Shown in pieces: positions 33,253-43,591 of a stretch of DNA of 64,000 nucleotides (its first letter is position 1; the number at the start of each line of letters is the position of its first letter). Source of the DNA: Ciona savignyi (lineage: Eukaryota; Chordata; Ascidiacea; Phlebobranchia; Cionidae); the NCBI GenBank assembly GCA_000149265.1, contig CH002905.1:336895-400894 (forward strand), in the 5' to 3' direction. The translations under genes were made by a program, and so were the position numbers. Under the pieces are notes generated by a model. That model saw nothing but the letters and a program-made list of their open reading frames with translations, searched no databases and was not told the DNA's origin.

Positions 33253-36200
33253 ATGGGGAATACTGTCGGAGGCGAATTGCACAGAGACCAACGAATTTCA
33301 AGCATTGAAAATTTAAAACAGGTTGGTTATATTATCCAAACACTTTAAACTGGTATTTAAACGATTGTTAAAAATCGATTTAAATACGAATTAGATATTG
33401 GAAAGAAAGATCTTACCATGAAACGTACATAGTTTTAAGAGCACTTGCTTAGAATATCCTAAAACTTCATATATTATCCCCGGAACTTAGCCGGTTTTCC
33501 ACTGTATAGTAATAATAAATTGGGTATCTTATCATCCAGGCTATTGAAGTATATAAATACTGGTAGGAAACTTAAAGATTAAATTAGATTACCGAATATA
33601 ACCCAGTAAAAGAAGCCACAATTGGCCAGCATTTAACTCTTAAATTTAGTAGTGGTCGGTTCTACCATGGCATTCTTAATAGAGCAATAAATTTGACCCA
33701 CCGAAAAAATGTTAAAAGAAAAGAAATGAAACCATTTTGTTGCCATTGCGGGTTTTTATCAGTGGGAGGTAACGATAAATTGCTACTGCTTCTCGTATAA
33801 TGGTTCTTAAACATTGACCAAGATACGATGCAATTTACGTGAAATTATAAGTGGATATATATTTTTAAGCGTGATATGTTTTAAACTATATGGGCTCGTC
33901 ATCAAGTTTTTGTGTATAATTCGATATACGTATCGGTCGCGTTAAACGCTCGCCCAAACACCGTATAAAAGTGCACATAAACGAAACATTCGCGATCGTA
34001 GATCATAAGAAGCACCCCCTATCCGCCTGTCTGCCGGCAGTACGGCGAACTCATCAATAATTCAGCATCCCAAGTTTTAGGAACAAACAGAGCGGCCTTA
34101 CGTCATTCGCCATCCGCGTAGAATCGATAGCAATCTTTCGCTTATTATACTCAAATGAACGCTTCGTTATTGGAACTCTGTTTTGGCCGCGTGCAATAGC
34201 GCCCTGTTTACTAGCTTGTCAATTCGATTGCGACAGAACCACATAAGGTGCGGCTATATCGAGCGATTTTACGTTGCAACTCGAAAACAGAGAGCAAAGC
34301 GGTAAACAGGATGTTACCGACGCAACGTACTCACAACGTACAATGCAATAAATGTGGCGTCGCTTTTTCTCATTCGGGAGGGTGCAGACCAAGACGTCAC
34401 CAGAGGGGTGTACTTCTGCATTTCTGCGTGAGCACTGAGCTCAATATGTCATGTAAAAGGGCATCGCGGTAAAGGAAACACAATGAACCGGCAGCGACCT
34501 AATATTTTAACCTACACAAAGCCCTGTATGATTTATTTTTAAATTCAAATAAAGCATGAATGGCGCTGTGAAGGACCAAAAGTTTACTTTTTTAAATATT
34601 ACACATTCAACGTTCTGTATGGTGGAATCTAATGACAACATGCGGACGTGCGATTGGTCATCCCGAAATTTAGACAGAGCCGGCTAAAGCAGGGGTGGCA
34701 CTATGTAATGTATAACATTTATAAGAAGTTAGACGTCCAGTCGACCATTAGGCTCTTAAATCCGTCCATAGTCATATCACGTTTTGGCCAAAACGCGTAA
34801 ATTCATGACATTAAATCTTAACGAAATGAAATATCGGGTCCACTTTTCAGAACTGACAATTCACTGCATACTCAGTAATGAGCTTGATATGAAATATAAG
34901 AATGGTTGGGGTTACAACAGGGTTGGAATAATAATCAAAAACAAGCATAATTTAATAATAAAACCCAATACTCCCAACATACTAACTGAAAACTGTTCCG
35001 AATGTTAAAACGAAGCGATGGTTTCGGTGTAAATGGTTGGCAGTGGGAGATTATATGCAACTGAATTCTATTCCATTGTATTAGTCTTCCATTGTATTAC
35101 GTCAACGACATGCTGGTCATATTTGGAAATCTGTAGGAATGTGACAGTTTATCCAATGCTCACGTATCTGCTGGTAGGCCTAGCTAGTCATAATGTAGGC
35201 GGTCCAAATAGTTTGTTTTCGGGCGATGACGTCACGGTGAATAATCCTCTAAGTTTCATGCGAACTTACGTATTGCGGCTTCCGTAAACACGGCACGTCA
35301 CAAGTAATGCGGCGTTAGCGTGGAGGACATCACACATGCTAAGTGAATATTTAATGTGATGCAATAATACAAAAAGAGATTGATTTAGTATGGTATTCCG
35401 CCTATACGGGAGTGCCGCGGGGACAAAGGTTATGCGGGTGCTGTATATAAATGACTTTGAAATATCGTGGTCAGCAATCATACGGCTGGGTCCTTGGGGA
35501 ATTACCGAAGACGCGTATGACCGTACCCGTCCCTATACACTGGCTCAACGGTGCAATTTAACAAGGTCGATAATATTGGACATCCATGCAAAAACAAATT
35601 GGAAAAGTCCAATTCGGCATTTCATTAAAGGAAACGCGTCAACGAAACGCCATTATCATAATGAAAAATTCTGAAGTACAGCATTCTCCCGATAGCGTTA
35701 TTAAATAAGATAGGTTTACGAATCAGTAAGCGGATTTGTGCATACGCTGTGGTGATGAATAGAAGCATTTTAAACCGGATATATAAGCTGATGATGTCAT
35801 ATCCTAAAAGCAATTTAGTCTTGGTGCAGCCTATAACAGTATACGTAATGAAACCGGTATAACAGTGTAATGGTTACACTGGAGCATTACGCAATAACAG
35901 CAAAGGATGTTATTGCACGGTTTCACCGATGATGCCTGTTTGCTTGTTCTTATTAACACACCACTGCAAAACAAAAACTTGTTTGGCTCACGCGAGAAAA
36001 ATTATTTTATTGCGTAACGTTTTTTAACACACCACTGCAAAACAAAAACTTGTTTGGCTCACGCGAGAAAAATTATTTTATTGCGTAACGTTTTAGATTA
36101 TTTGTTTTTAATTTCAAAATAGCTTAATAAATCAATAGATTCGATCGAACTGCTAAGAAAATCTTGCGCGGTATTTCATGAATTTGATATAGCCACGCTG

Positions 36201-37824
36201 TATATTCTCTGGCATTTAATTAAACATTTAGTGTGGGAGGGTTGTGAGATAATACACAACATGATTTACAAACCATATATTCCAATACTGACAGCTTTCA
36301 AATTAACGCAATGCTGGTGGCGCCTTTCAATTCAGTTTCACGTCTGGTAATGTAACATTCAGTAAAATCTGTCACCCATTCATTAAAACTAGGTTTCGGT
36401 TTAGGAAGACTGTACAGAATTTTTTTTATTCTTAGCACCCGAACCTAAAAATAACAATCGTGTTGTTGTTATTCGTTTATTTTTATTGCTATTTTCTCTT
36501 TCAGATTCCTTTCATTGAAAACAACCAGGGTCGAAAGAAAAGATCAATAATTTTTAGCAGCTCGACTTGGAAACGATTGGTCGAGTCAACAAGGAGAAAG
36601 GGCGGAAAAGGCTCGAAGGTAATTTCCATATGAACTTAGTTCCTTTGGTATCCTTAAACAATTCGGTTTTGGTTGTTAGAGTTTTTGCCTGACTGCAATA
36701 ACTGTAGACAATTTTAGCAATAAAGCACCCTTTTTTACACTATCATCGCAATAAAGTAGCCTTTTACACATTATCGCAATAAATCAACCTTTTTTAAGGA
36801 ATGCCAAGTTTGTCCAGGTCTCAGTGAATAACCAGACGTTTTTGACTTGCAGGTCAACCCGTCTCAGTCTTATCCGGATGGAACTTTTTATCAAACACAG
36901 AATGGAAACGTTCTTGCTCGACATCCCAATGGGCTGCCATCTGGACAGAACAATAGCGTCAAAAAGTCGCAATCTCTTTATGTTATTAACACTAAAAACG
37001 GAGTCTTAGACACAAAGCCCGTTTACCAGCAGCCTCAAGACGAAACGAAAAAGCTGGAAGCGAAAAGTACGAACGCCAACACGAATGATCGGTTGGGACT
37101 TCGTCAGGACAAGTCAGTCCAACGAGGCGATGAAATTAACAGCAAGAGGTCCGGCTCCATGATTGGGATCAAAGGCGAGAAAGAAAACAATGTCCAAGCT
37201 GCCCAGAACAACAAAACCGACGTCACAAGAGACGCAAAACCTGCGAACCCAGCTGCCCCTCCACGAAAAGTAGTGATTCAAGCTTCGACGCCGGAGCTGT
37301 TGCGTTGTCTCGGTGAATTCATCTGTCGGCGATGCCACAGAGTACCCAACATGGAGCCAAGTGACGTCGTCGCCTGGCTTCGAGGCGTGGATCGGTCGCT
37401 GCTTCTGCAGGGCTGGCAAGACATTACCTTCATCATGCCTTCAAGCGTCGTGTTTGTTTACATGCTCTGTCGGGAGATGGTGCCCGAGAGCACGACATCT
37501 GTATTCGAAGTGCAATGCATCGTACTGACGTGTCTGTACATGAGCTATTCGTACATGGGAAACGAGATCTCGTACCCACTTCGACCGTTCCTTATAGAGC
37601 ACGAACGGTACGCGTTTTGGAACCGTTGCTGCAAAATAATGGACAGATTATCAGGCAAAATGCTTCGAATCAACAACGACGCCCAATTCTTTACGTCGGT
37701 TTTCCGGGACTTAAAAGCGTACAGCGGGCCCACTGTCCACCACCCGCCTACTGTACCTCGACCAATAGCATCCCATCGATCAGCTAGCATGCGCGCAATT
37801 ACTGTGGGCGGTGTAGGTCGGTGA
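33253..37824 (+). CDS. CDK5R1: CDK5 activator, p35 (CDK5R1/CDK5R2) type
   Basis: Proposed exons 33253-33321, 36505-36618 and 36853-37824 are all phase 0 and give 384 residues. The last exon carries the cyclin-like CDK5-binding domain: [66 protein letters not shown] and [18 protein letters not shown]. The middle exon matches the conserved N-terminal basic part ([17 protein letters not shown]). The first exon, 23 residues starting [11 protein letters not shown], was found by looking for the Met-Gly myristoylation start that p35 proteins use for membrane attachment. It has a good donor (CAG|GTTGGT), but the 3.2-kb intron makes it inference. p35 activates the kinase CDK5, mainly in postmitotic neurons. 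Residue differences do not separate CDK5R1 from CDK5R2; tunicates probably have one pre-duplication gene. Confidence 0.9.
33885..33965 (-). mobile_element. Degraded short SINE (family A)
   Basis: Minus-strand remnant: atgggctcgtcatcaagttt, tgtataattcgatatacgta and tcggtcgcgttaaacgc. In intron 1 of the CDK5 activator gene. Confidence 0.65.
35953..36094. repeat. Perfect 71-bp tandem duplication
   Basis: The unit starting ttaacacaccactgcaaaac and ending ttattgcgtaacgtttt occurs twice head to tail with no visible difference. In intron 1 of the CDK5 activator gene. Confidence 0.92.
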
Positions 37825-38649
37825 CCACCTTCAATGCAGACTCGAATCGAGCTGACGATAAAGGGGAGTGGCCGTGGGACTAAAAACGTCGAGATCGAGA
37901 CTTTTAGTCGTAGTTCCAGAAGCACTGTATACTTCAAATGTATTCCGATCGTGTAAACAATCCTTTTGCATTCCTCTCGTTGTATGCAGTAGGGCCACAA
38001 TACCAATTTCCTTTTTTATCATGTTTATCTAGAATCAAAATACGGTTCCGTTAGTGTTTTAAATGTTATTACGTGGAACGGAGGGGTGCTGGTTCGACCC
38101 TTTGCTCCAAGTGCGAAATATCGCACTGTTTAACCACACACGCGTCGAAACGAGCGAGCGCAACATGACCTCGTTTCCGGACGTGTGAAAATTGTCCGAA
38201 TACACTGTGTTTATCTCTGTTGCACATTTACCACCAAACACCATCCCAGGAATGGGCTGCTAACAATACCAATGGGAAGCAGTAGCGACTGCAGATTCGT
38301 GTTGTCTTGAAAATTTCGATTCGTTTTCTGATTCATTTTTGTCGTAACTCTTTCTATAAATTGTATTAAACTTATCAAATATCACGGGCTATTTTTATGT
38401 CAGGCAGAACGCATCGATCGAGTATTTTACAGTTAGATGATTAGAATTCAAATCGAATGGCAGTAGGATTTGGTAGAATAAAAATAATCCTGAAAAACAG
38501 AAAGTAATTAAATTTAACGCCCGATTTGTATTTAAGACAGCTGTTCCGTGCATCTGCCGATCGAAATATCTTTCGGATTAGGTTTTCTGGAAAACGTTTT
38601 ATCGAATAGCGCATCTTGCGAATCGCCAGTTTAAAGGTACTGGGTCAAC

Positions 38650-39275
38650 TGCCAACTCGGACAATTACTCCCACTAGTACGGGCCATTAATACTTCTTAC
38701 CCGGACAACTACTATCACCGAATTTCTCGTAGGCGAATGCGAAAAAAATGTTTTCGTTTTATGTGAATTATGTTTTCCGAGTGGTAGTTGTCCGTGTGGT
38801 AATTGTCCGTGTGGTAATTGACAGGTGGTTATTTTTTTAGGTTGGTAATTGTCCGGGTGGTAATTGTCCGGGTTGGTAATTGTCCGTGTGGTAATTGTCC
38901 GGGTGGTAATTGTCCGTGTGGTAATTGTCCGAGTGGTAATTGTCCGTGTGGTAATTGTCCGGGTGGTAATTGTCCGTGTGGTAATTGACGGGTGGTAATT
39001 GTCCGGGTTGGTAGTTGTCCGGGTGGTAGTTGTCCGGGTGGTAATTGTCCGGGTGGTAATTGTCCGGGTGGTAATTGTCCGTGTGGTAATTGTCCGGGTG
39101 GTAATTGTCCGTGTGGTAATTGACGGGTGGTAATTGTCCAGGTGGTAATTGTCCGTGTGGTAATTGACGGGTGTTTATTTATTTAGGTTGGTAGTTGTCC
39201 GGGTTGGTAGTTGTCCCGGTGGTAATTGTCCGGGTTGGTAGTTGTCCGGGTGGTAATTGTCCGGGTGGTAATTGT
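38650..39275. repeat. 15-bp minisatellite with inverted outlying units
   Basis: The main array (about 38770-39275, roughly 33 units) repeats gtccgNgtggtaatt, with shortened units (attgacgggtgg) at intervals. Two units in opposite orientation (tcggacaattactcccac and acccggacaactactatcac) lie at about 38657 and 38699, before the array. Units are a multiple of three but shortened units bring stop codons, so it is not coding. Confidence 0.92.
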
Positions 39276-40252
39276 ACGCTTATCAATTTAAAAGGCGAGA
39301 ATCGTATAGTAATGGTTATACAAGTAAACAAGTCAATAACAATCACCATAAACCAGGTAGTAATCGTCAGATAACCTTGCATCCACAGTCTGTAAACATA
39401 GATATTAAGTTTTTTGATAAAACTTCAATTTATTCCCGATCCGTTTAATCAACTGATATGATACAGTGCATTTTAAGTATAGTTTGAATTTAGACACAAA
39501 CGCACAAGTGGTGTCCGCGAAGTTCGAACAAAGCACCTTCCCGGCCAAGACTTCTGCTTTTACCTTATGCAGTACTGGAGCATAAATATACATATGCTTT
39601 TATTTATTAATATGAAAGAACACTATGTTTCAAGTGATGAAAGCTCTCGTCCGCCACCTATCTGTGATGACTTTCGAATTTTGACATTTATCATAGCCAT
39701 TACAAAATGCAGCACACGATTTAAAATGATCTCAGCAACGTATTCATTACGGGTTCAAAACTTGGCCCGGTAAATAACAAAAAGTTAAGTAATGTGCACC
39801 AATTTGCAATGGTTCCCTTTTATTAAATTTCGTGAACTACGTTATTAATCTTGGTTTTACTAGTTGTTTTCAACGGAATATTCAATTTTGAATACAGAAA
39901 TAAATAGAAATAACGATGCAACTAAATTGCCGTGTGCTTTTAACTAAGACATAGAAGTACTCAACGCCATTGCTTAAATCTATCGCGATACAGGACAAAC
40001 ACAGGTACAATATTTGGTGCTTGGTGTGACGACACATTTGAACTACATCATTAAGTTCATATTGATGTGGTGACCATGCAAAGTCGGTCAAATATATTTT
40101 TTCATCATAAGCTGTAAACCGTCATCCACAAAAATCTAAAAAATAAATGCACACACCGATGGGCGGTCAAATGTTGCGAGCTCTATGCCCACACTAGGTA
40201 GTGTCTGTAATCTTCCATACCAGCCACGAAGAGAAGAAATTTATTGAAATCT

Positions 40253-40370
40253 ACCGTGGTGTCTGGCCGAATGGTTAACGCGACAAATACCGGGTCCCAT
40301 ACAAACAAAAACGGTCCTTGTGACGAGCCCGTCATGGGTTCGAAACTTAGCTCGGTAAAAAAAATAGTTT
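40253..40370 (+). mobile_element. Short tRNA-derived SINE (family A)
   Basis: ccgtggtgtctggccgaatg head, gttaacgcgacaaatac, gacgagcccgtcatgggttc and gaaacttagctcggtaaaaa. Confidence 0.87.
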
Positions 40371-40667
40371 TTGAAATCCAAATAAGCACTTCAAGTTTAC
40401 TAAGTTATCAGCTTTTTTTAATTAGTTGTAGAACGAAATCTTAAAGTTGTGACCTTGTACACCTGCCACATATTTCTTGCCTGTGAAAAAGTTTCATGCG
40501 ATCCACAGTTACCCTGTGAAAGGTCGGATGTGATGATCAGCTGGTTCCTATAAACATCTTCCACAAAAAGTTACGACTTCTCATTATTAGCATGTAATTG
40601 TATTCAACGTTTGGGACAAATAACGATTAAAGCAAAACTGGAATCGGGTTGGCTTGGTTTCTTCAAC

Positions 40668-41480
40668 TTATTCAACCATCATCGGACATGAATTCCAACA
40701 AACCGGCTCTGCTATCTGGCAGTCCAGGCAATCCATGCTGTCGTACACTTCCGCTGAAATAGGTTGATTATAAAATCGCGTAACGTACAGGCGGAGATGT
40801 CTGATAAATTATTATTTCATACGTGTTAACATATTTTATCAAATACCTAAAGTCTAGTTGCCAGAGTTATGTTGTGGGATTAAGCATTTTGGCACATTCA
40901 TGTTTCTTCGGTAGCGTTATTCATTCTGTAACCCAAAATTATTCCAGAATACACTTTTACCGGTATAAATTATGGATCCATGATGGGCTCGTGAGAATAT
41001 GTATCTGTTGTTTAACATTCTACCACAAAAAGAATTCCCAAACATTTTTTGCAGAATACAAACCTTTAGTATGTGCCCCCATCTGGTGAGCAAGGGCCCT
41101 AGCGCAAACTGAGTCTCGAATCTCCGGTAGCAGGTTATCTTGCATGCAAACATATAGGACAGCTCGTACGGAGGCATCTCGAAGTTGGGCTTGTGCTTCC
41201 TCGCTAAACGAAGACCCGGTCTGCAATTGAGTGTTGTTTGGTTTAGAAACTTTCTACATTTAAACTCTACCGACACGCCGAGCCTACACAATCACCCGTT
41301 ACAGCAACGAATCACTCATTCCATTTGCTTGAAACTAAATATGACACTCCACATATTCGTATTTATATATATACCAAGACTACAACTGTCACCTACATTG
41401 ATTACACGAGCCTCTTCCAGTGGTGAACCCGACACCGCCAGCACCAGCGCACAAATGCTCAAAACAACTAAATATTTCAT
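40668..41480 (-). CDS. Small secreted cysteine-rich protein, copy A
   Basis: Three minus-strand exons, 41480-41397, 41220-41064 and 40753-40668 (stop 40670-40668), encode 108 residues. Residues 1-18 are a signal peptide (MKYLVVLSICALVLAVSG). The mature part starts SPLEEARVIN, has a helical stretch (FSEEAQAQLRDASVRAVLY), two cysteines in exon 2 (YVCMQDN, DSVCARA) and four in exon 3 (DCLDCQIAEPVCWNSC), so three disulfides are possible. The first intron donor AAT|GT is kept in copy B although the next bases differ, which fixes that junction. No known family is recognised; a peptide hormone, antimicrobial or matrix peptide are all open. TATA-like sequence at 41529-41538 lies about 50 bases upstream of the start. 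The paralog is at 47518-48365. Confidence 0.8.
40945..41020 (-). mobile_element. Degraded short SINE (family A)
   Basis: ccggtataaattatggatcc, atgatgggctcgtgag, atatgtatctgttgtttaac. In intron 2 of the cysteine-rich gene copy A; absent from this exact place in copy B, which has its own copy. Confidence 0.6.
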
Positions 41481-41528
41481 CTTGGTTTTTTGAAAGCGAG
41501 TTCTGTAACGTTCCAACTTGTGTCCACT

Positions 41529-41538
41529 GTATATATAC
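41529..41538 (-). promoter_or_regulatory. TATA-box-like element, cysteine-rich gene copy A
   Basis: The sequence gtatatatac reads the same on both strands. It lies about 50 bases upstream of the start codon in a flank that is conserved with copy B, including the surrounding bases. Confidence 0.55.
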
Positions 41539-42304
41539 TCCGAATATTTAATTACAACCACATGTTATATGTCGTCGCTGTAACGCAATTTCGTTCTTCA
41601 AACACTCGTTTTTATGAACTATGTAGAACATTTCACTTTCTCAATAATACGCACCGGAAATTATAATAAGGTTCTAATAATTTCTTGATAAACATCCACT
41701 GACCTTTCGTATTTCATTAAAAACATATGGCTTAATAATATATTATAATAATTTGTTGGCAAGGTAAATAATGCGAAACCATAATTTGCTGAATTTAGGT
41801 TTATGTTTTATTTCTACGTTCAAAGATAAAAATTAAAACATAAAATATACGGTGCGAACTAAATTACAAGGAGTCCAATAATTCGCGGGTAAAACATACA
41901 CTTTGACCCAAGTTTTTACTGCGTTGTTGTAATTGCAATATGTCGATTAATGGGCTGTTATACATAAACTTAAGAAATGTCAAAATCATATACAACACAC
42001 TGTAGTAGCCCTGGTAACCTGACGTAAGGCGCGGGATAATATAATGATTCCCTTAATATAGCGATCCCGCGTTTTCGCATTTATGGGGACAAAAAAATAA
42101 AACCTATAACGCCAACGTACTTGAAGGGTGAAACATATTTGTGTGTTAGCCTAAACAGAGCAACTTATGCATCTGTTATTGTCCTTTTTTTTAGTTATTG
42201 TCCTTGATTGCATGAGACAACAGAAAGAAAGAGAATGTTGTTAGTATTGATAGCTCAAATCGATAAAATGTTTACTCAAAAATAACTTCTTAATAGGAGG
42301 AGGA

Positions 42305-42597
42305 AGATAGGATATTCATCTTTATCCCCGTGAATGGGAAAACCAAGGCGTTAACACACGGGCAATCGTCAGATCCCCTTGCGCCCATCGTCGGGTTACC
42401 TGAGCTATTTCAGTGTGGTGTATATGATAGACACGTTCCTTTAATTTGGTAAAACCCATTAATCCGCTGGGTTCAGGCAATGTCCGTAAAGTGCCTTGTC
42501 CAAGGACACAACCGACTAGCTAGCGACCAGTTTCGCACCTTTAACCTTTCTAATGAAAGGCGACGCACTTAACCGTTAGACCAACGGGCCGGACAAA
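42305..42597 (-). mobile_element. Near full-length long SINE (family B)
   Basis: Minus-strand copy with complete order: gataggatattcatctttat, ccccgtgaatgggaaaacca, caatcgtcagatccccttgc, ccattaatccgctgggttca, cttgtccaaggacacaaccg, actagctagcgaccagtttc and gaaaggcgacgcacttaacc, ending at gggccggac. Confidence 0.92.
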
Positions 42598-43024
42598 TGT
42601 ATATGAGATTAGGAAATGATATTCATGGTAATCCCGTACTTGGTAATCCCGTGTAGGACAAACGTTTATATAACATGGCGGGAAGAAATAGCCAAGGAGA
42701 TTTTAAAAGAGACGAATGAGTTGTACAAGTTGTTCGTGCTTGAACTACTATTACATGGGCGTGTGTTGGTAATAAATGGTTGTCGTAGTTTGTATGTGAT
42801 TGCACTTTTGTACTTGCACATTATTTTACATCTTGCATTATTTTATTAGTTTTTTTTTTGTGGCAAGGTAATACATTGGTAGGGCGTTCGGTGTTTACAA
42901 AAAGGTGGCGGGCTCTGAACTGTCGTCAGCTGGTTAGGTCTTCGGACAAGACAGTTATCGTAAATTTCCTAAACCCAGTGAATTAAAGTGTTAAAACAAA
43001 CACGACAAATTTAATTTTAGTTAC

Positions 43025-43320
43025 CCAATAGTCTGGCGAATTAGTGCGTCGATTTTCAAACGAATGGCTGTAGATTCGAAACTAACCACTAGCTAGTCGG
43101 TTGTGTCCGTGGGCCAGAAACTTAACGGACATTGCCTAAACCCCACCGAATAAATGGGTTCTACCAAATTGAAGAAACCAGCAAATAACTGGGTTATACG
43201 ACTTAATCATACACAACACACTGCAATAGCCCCGTAACTCGGGACGATGGGGACGAGATAAAGCCTGTAAGTTAACCCCCTGTTTTTTAATTCACGGGGA
43301 TAAACATAAATATCAATCAG
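43025..43320 (+). mobile_element. Long SINE (family B)
   Basis: gtctggcgaattagtgcgtc, actagctagtcggttgtgtc, cttaacggacattgcctaaa, atacacaacacactgcaata, ttttttaattcacggggata. A more degraded copy precedes it at about 42860-43010. Confidence 0.85.
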
Positions 43321-43591
43321 ACTGTATGCAAGAGATAATTTGACGTCCCGTGGATAAATACGAGTATTTTACATCTTTACTCTATTTTTATAACCATGTC
43401 CTGACTTATGTGTCAATAAAACACGTAGACTTTAATTAAGCTGTATTGTCGCCTATCCGTGGAGAGCGTCGAACGTTGGTTATTTATTAACCGCTACACT
43501 TGTCTTGAATAACACACAGTGGACTTGATTACCACTAGCAGCCAGAAGCCTTAGCTATATATACACTTAGACATTTAACTCAGGTTTAAAT

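Larger units (their letters stand above)
37825..40667. other. Intergenic region with minisatellite and SINEs
   Basis: 3' flank of the CDK5 activator gene, then the 15-bp minisatellite (38650-39275), a small family A fragment (about 39735-39780) and a full family A SINE (40253-40370). No exon recognised. Confidence 0.5.
41481..43591. other. Intergenic region with SINEs
   Basis: Begins with the promoter flank shared with copy B (to about 41760). Then family B SINEs at 41960-42110 (+, degraded), 42305-42597 (-), 42860-43010 (+, degraded) and 43025-43320 (+). No exon recognised. A pyrimidine tract and AG at 43583, just before the SDR start, may be a splice or trans-splice acceptor. Confidence 0.5.

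Noticed and set aside
34248-35674. Several 60-95 codon frames in CDK5 activator intron 1
   Set aside because: None has splice sites in suitable phase or recognisable protein character.
38770-39275. Coding CPGGN-type repeat protein
   Set aside because: The 15-bp unit could encode a five-residue repeat, but shortened units put TGA stops in the frame repeatedly.
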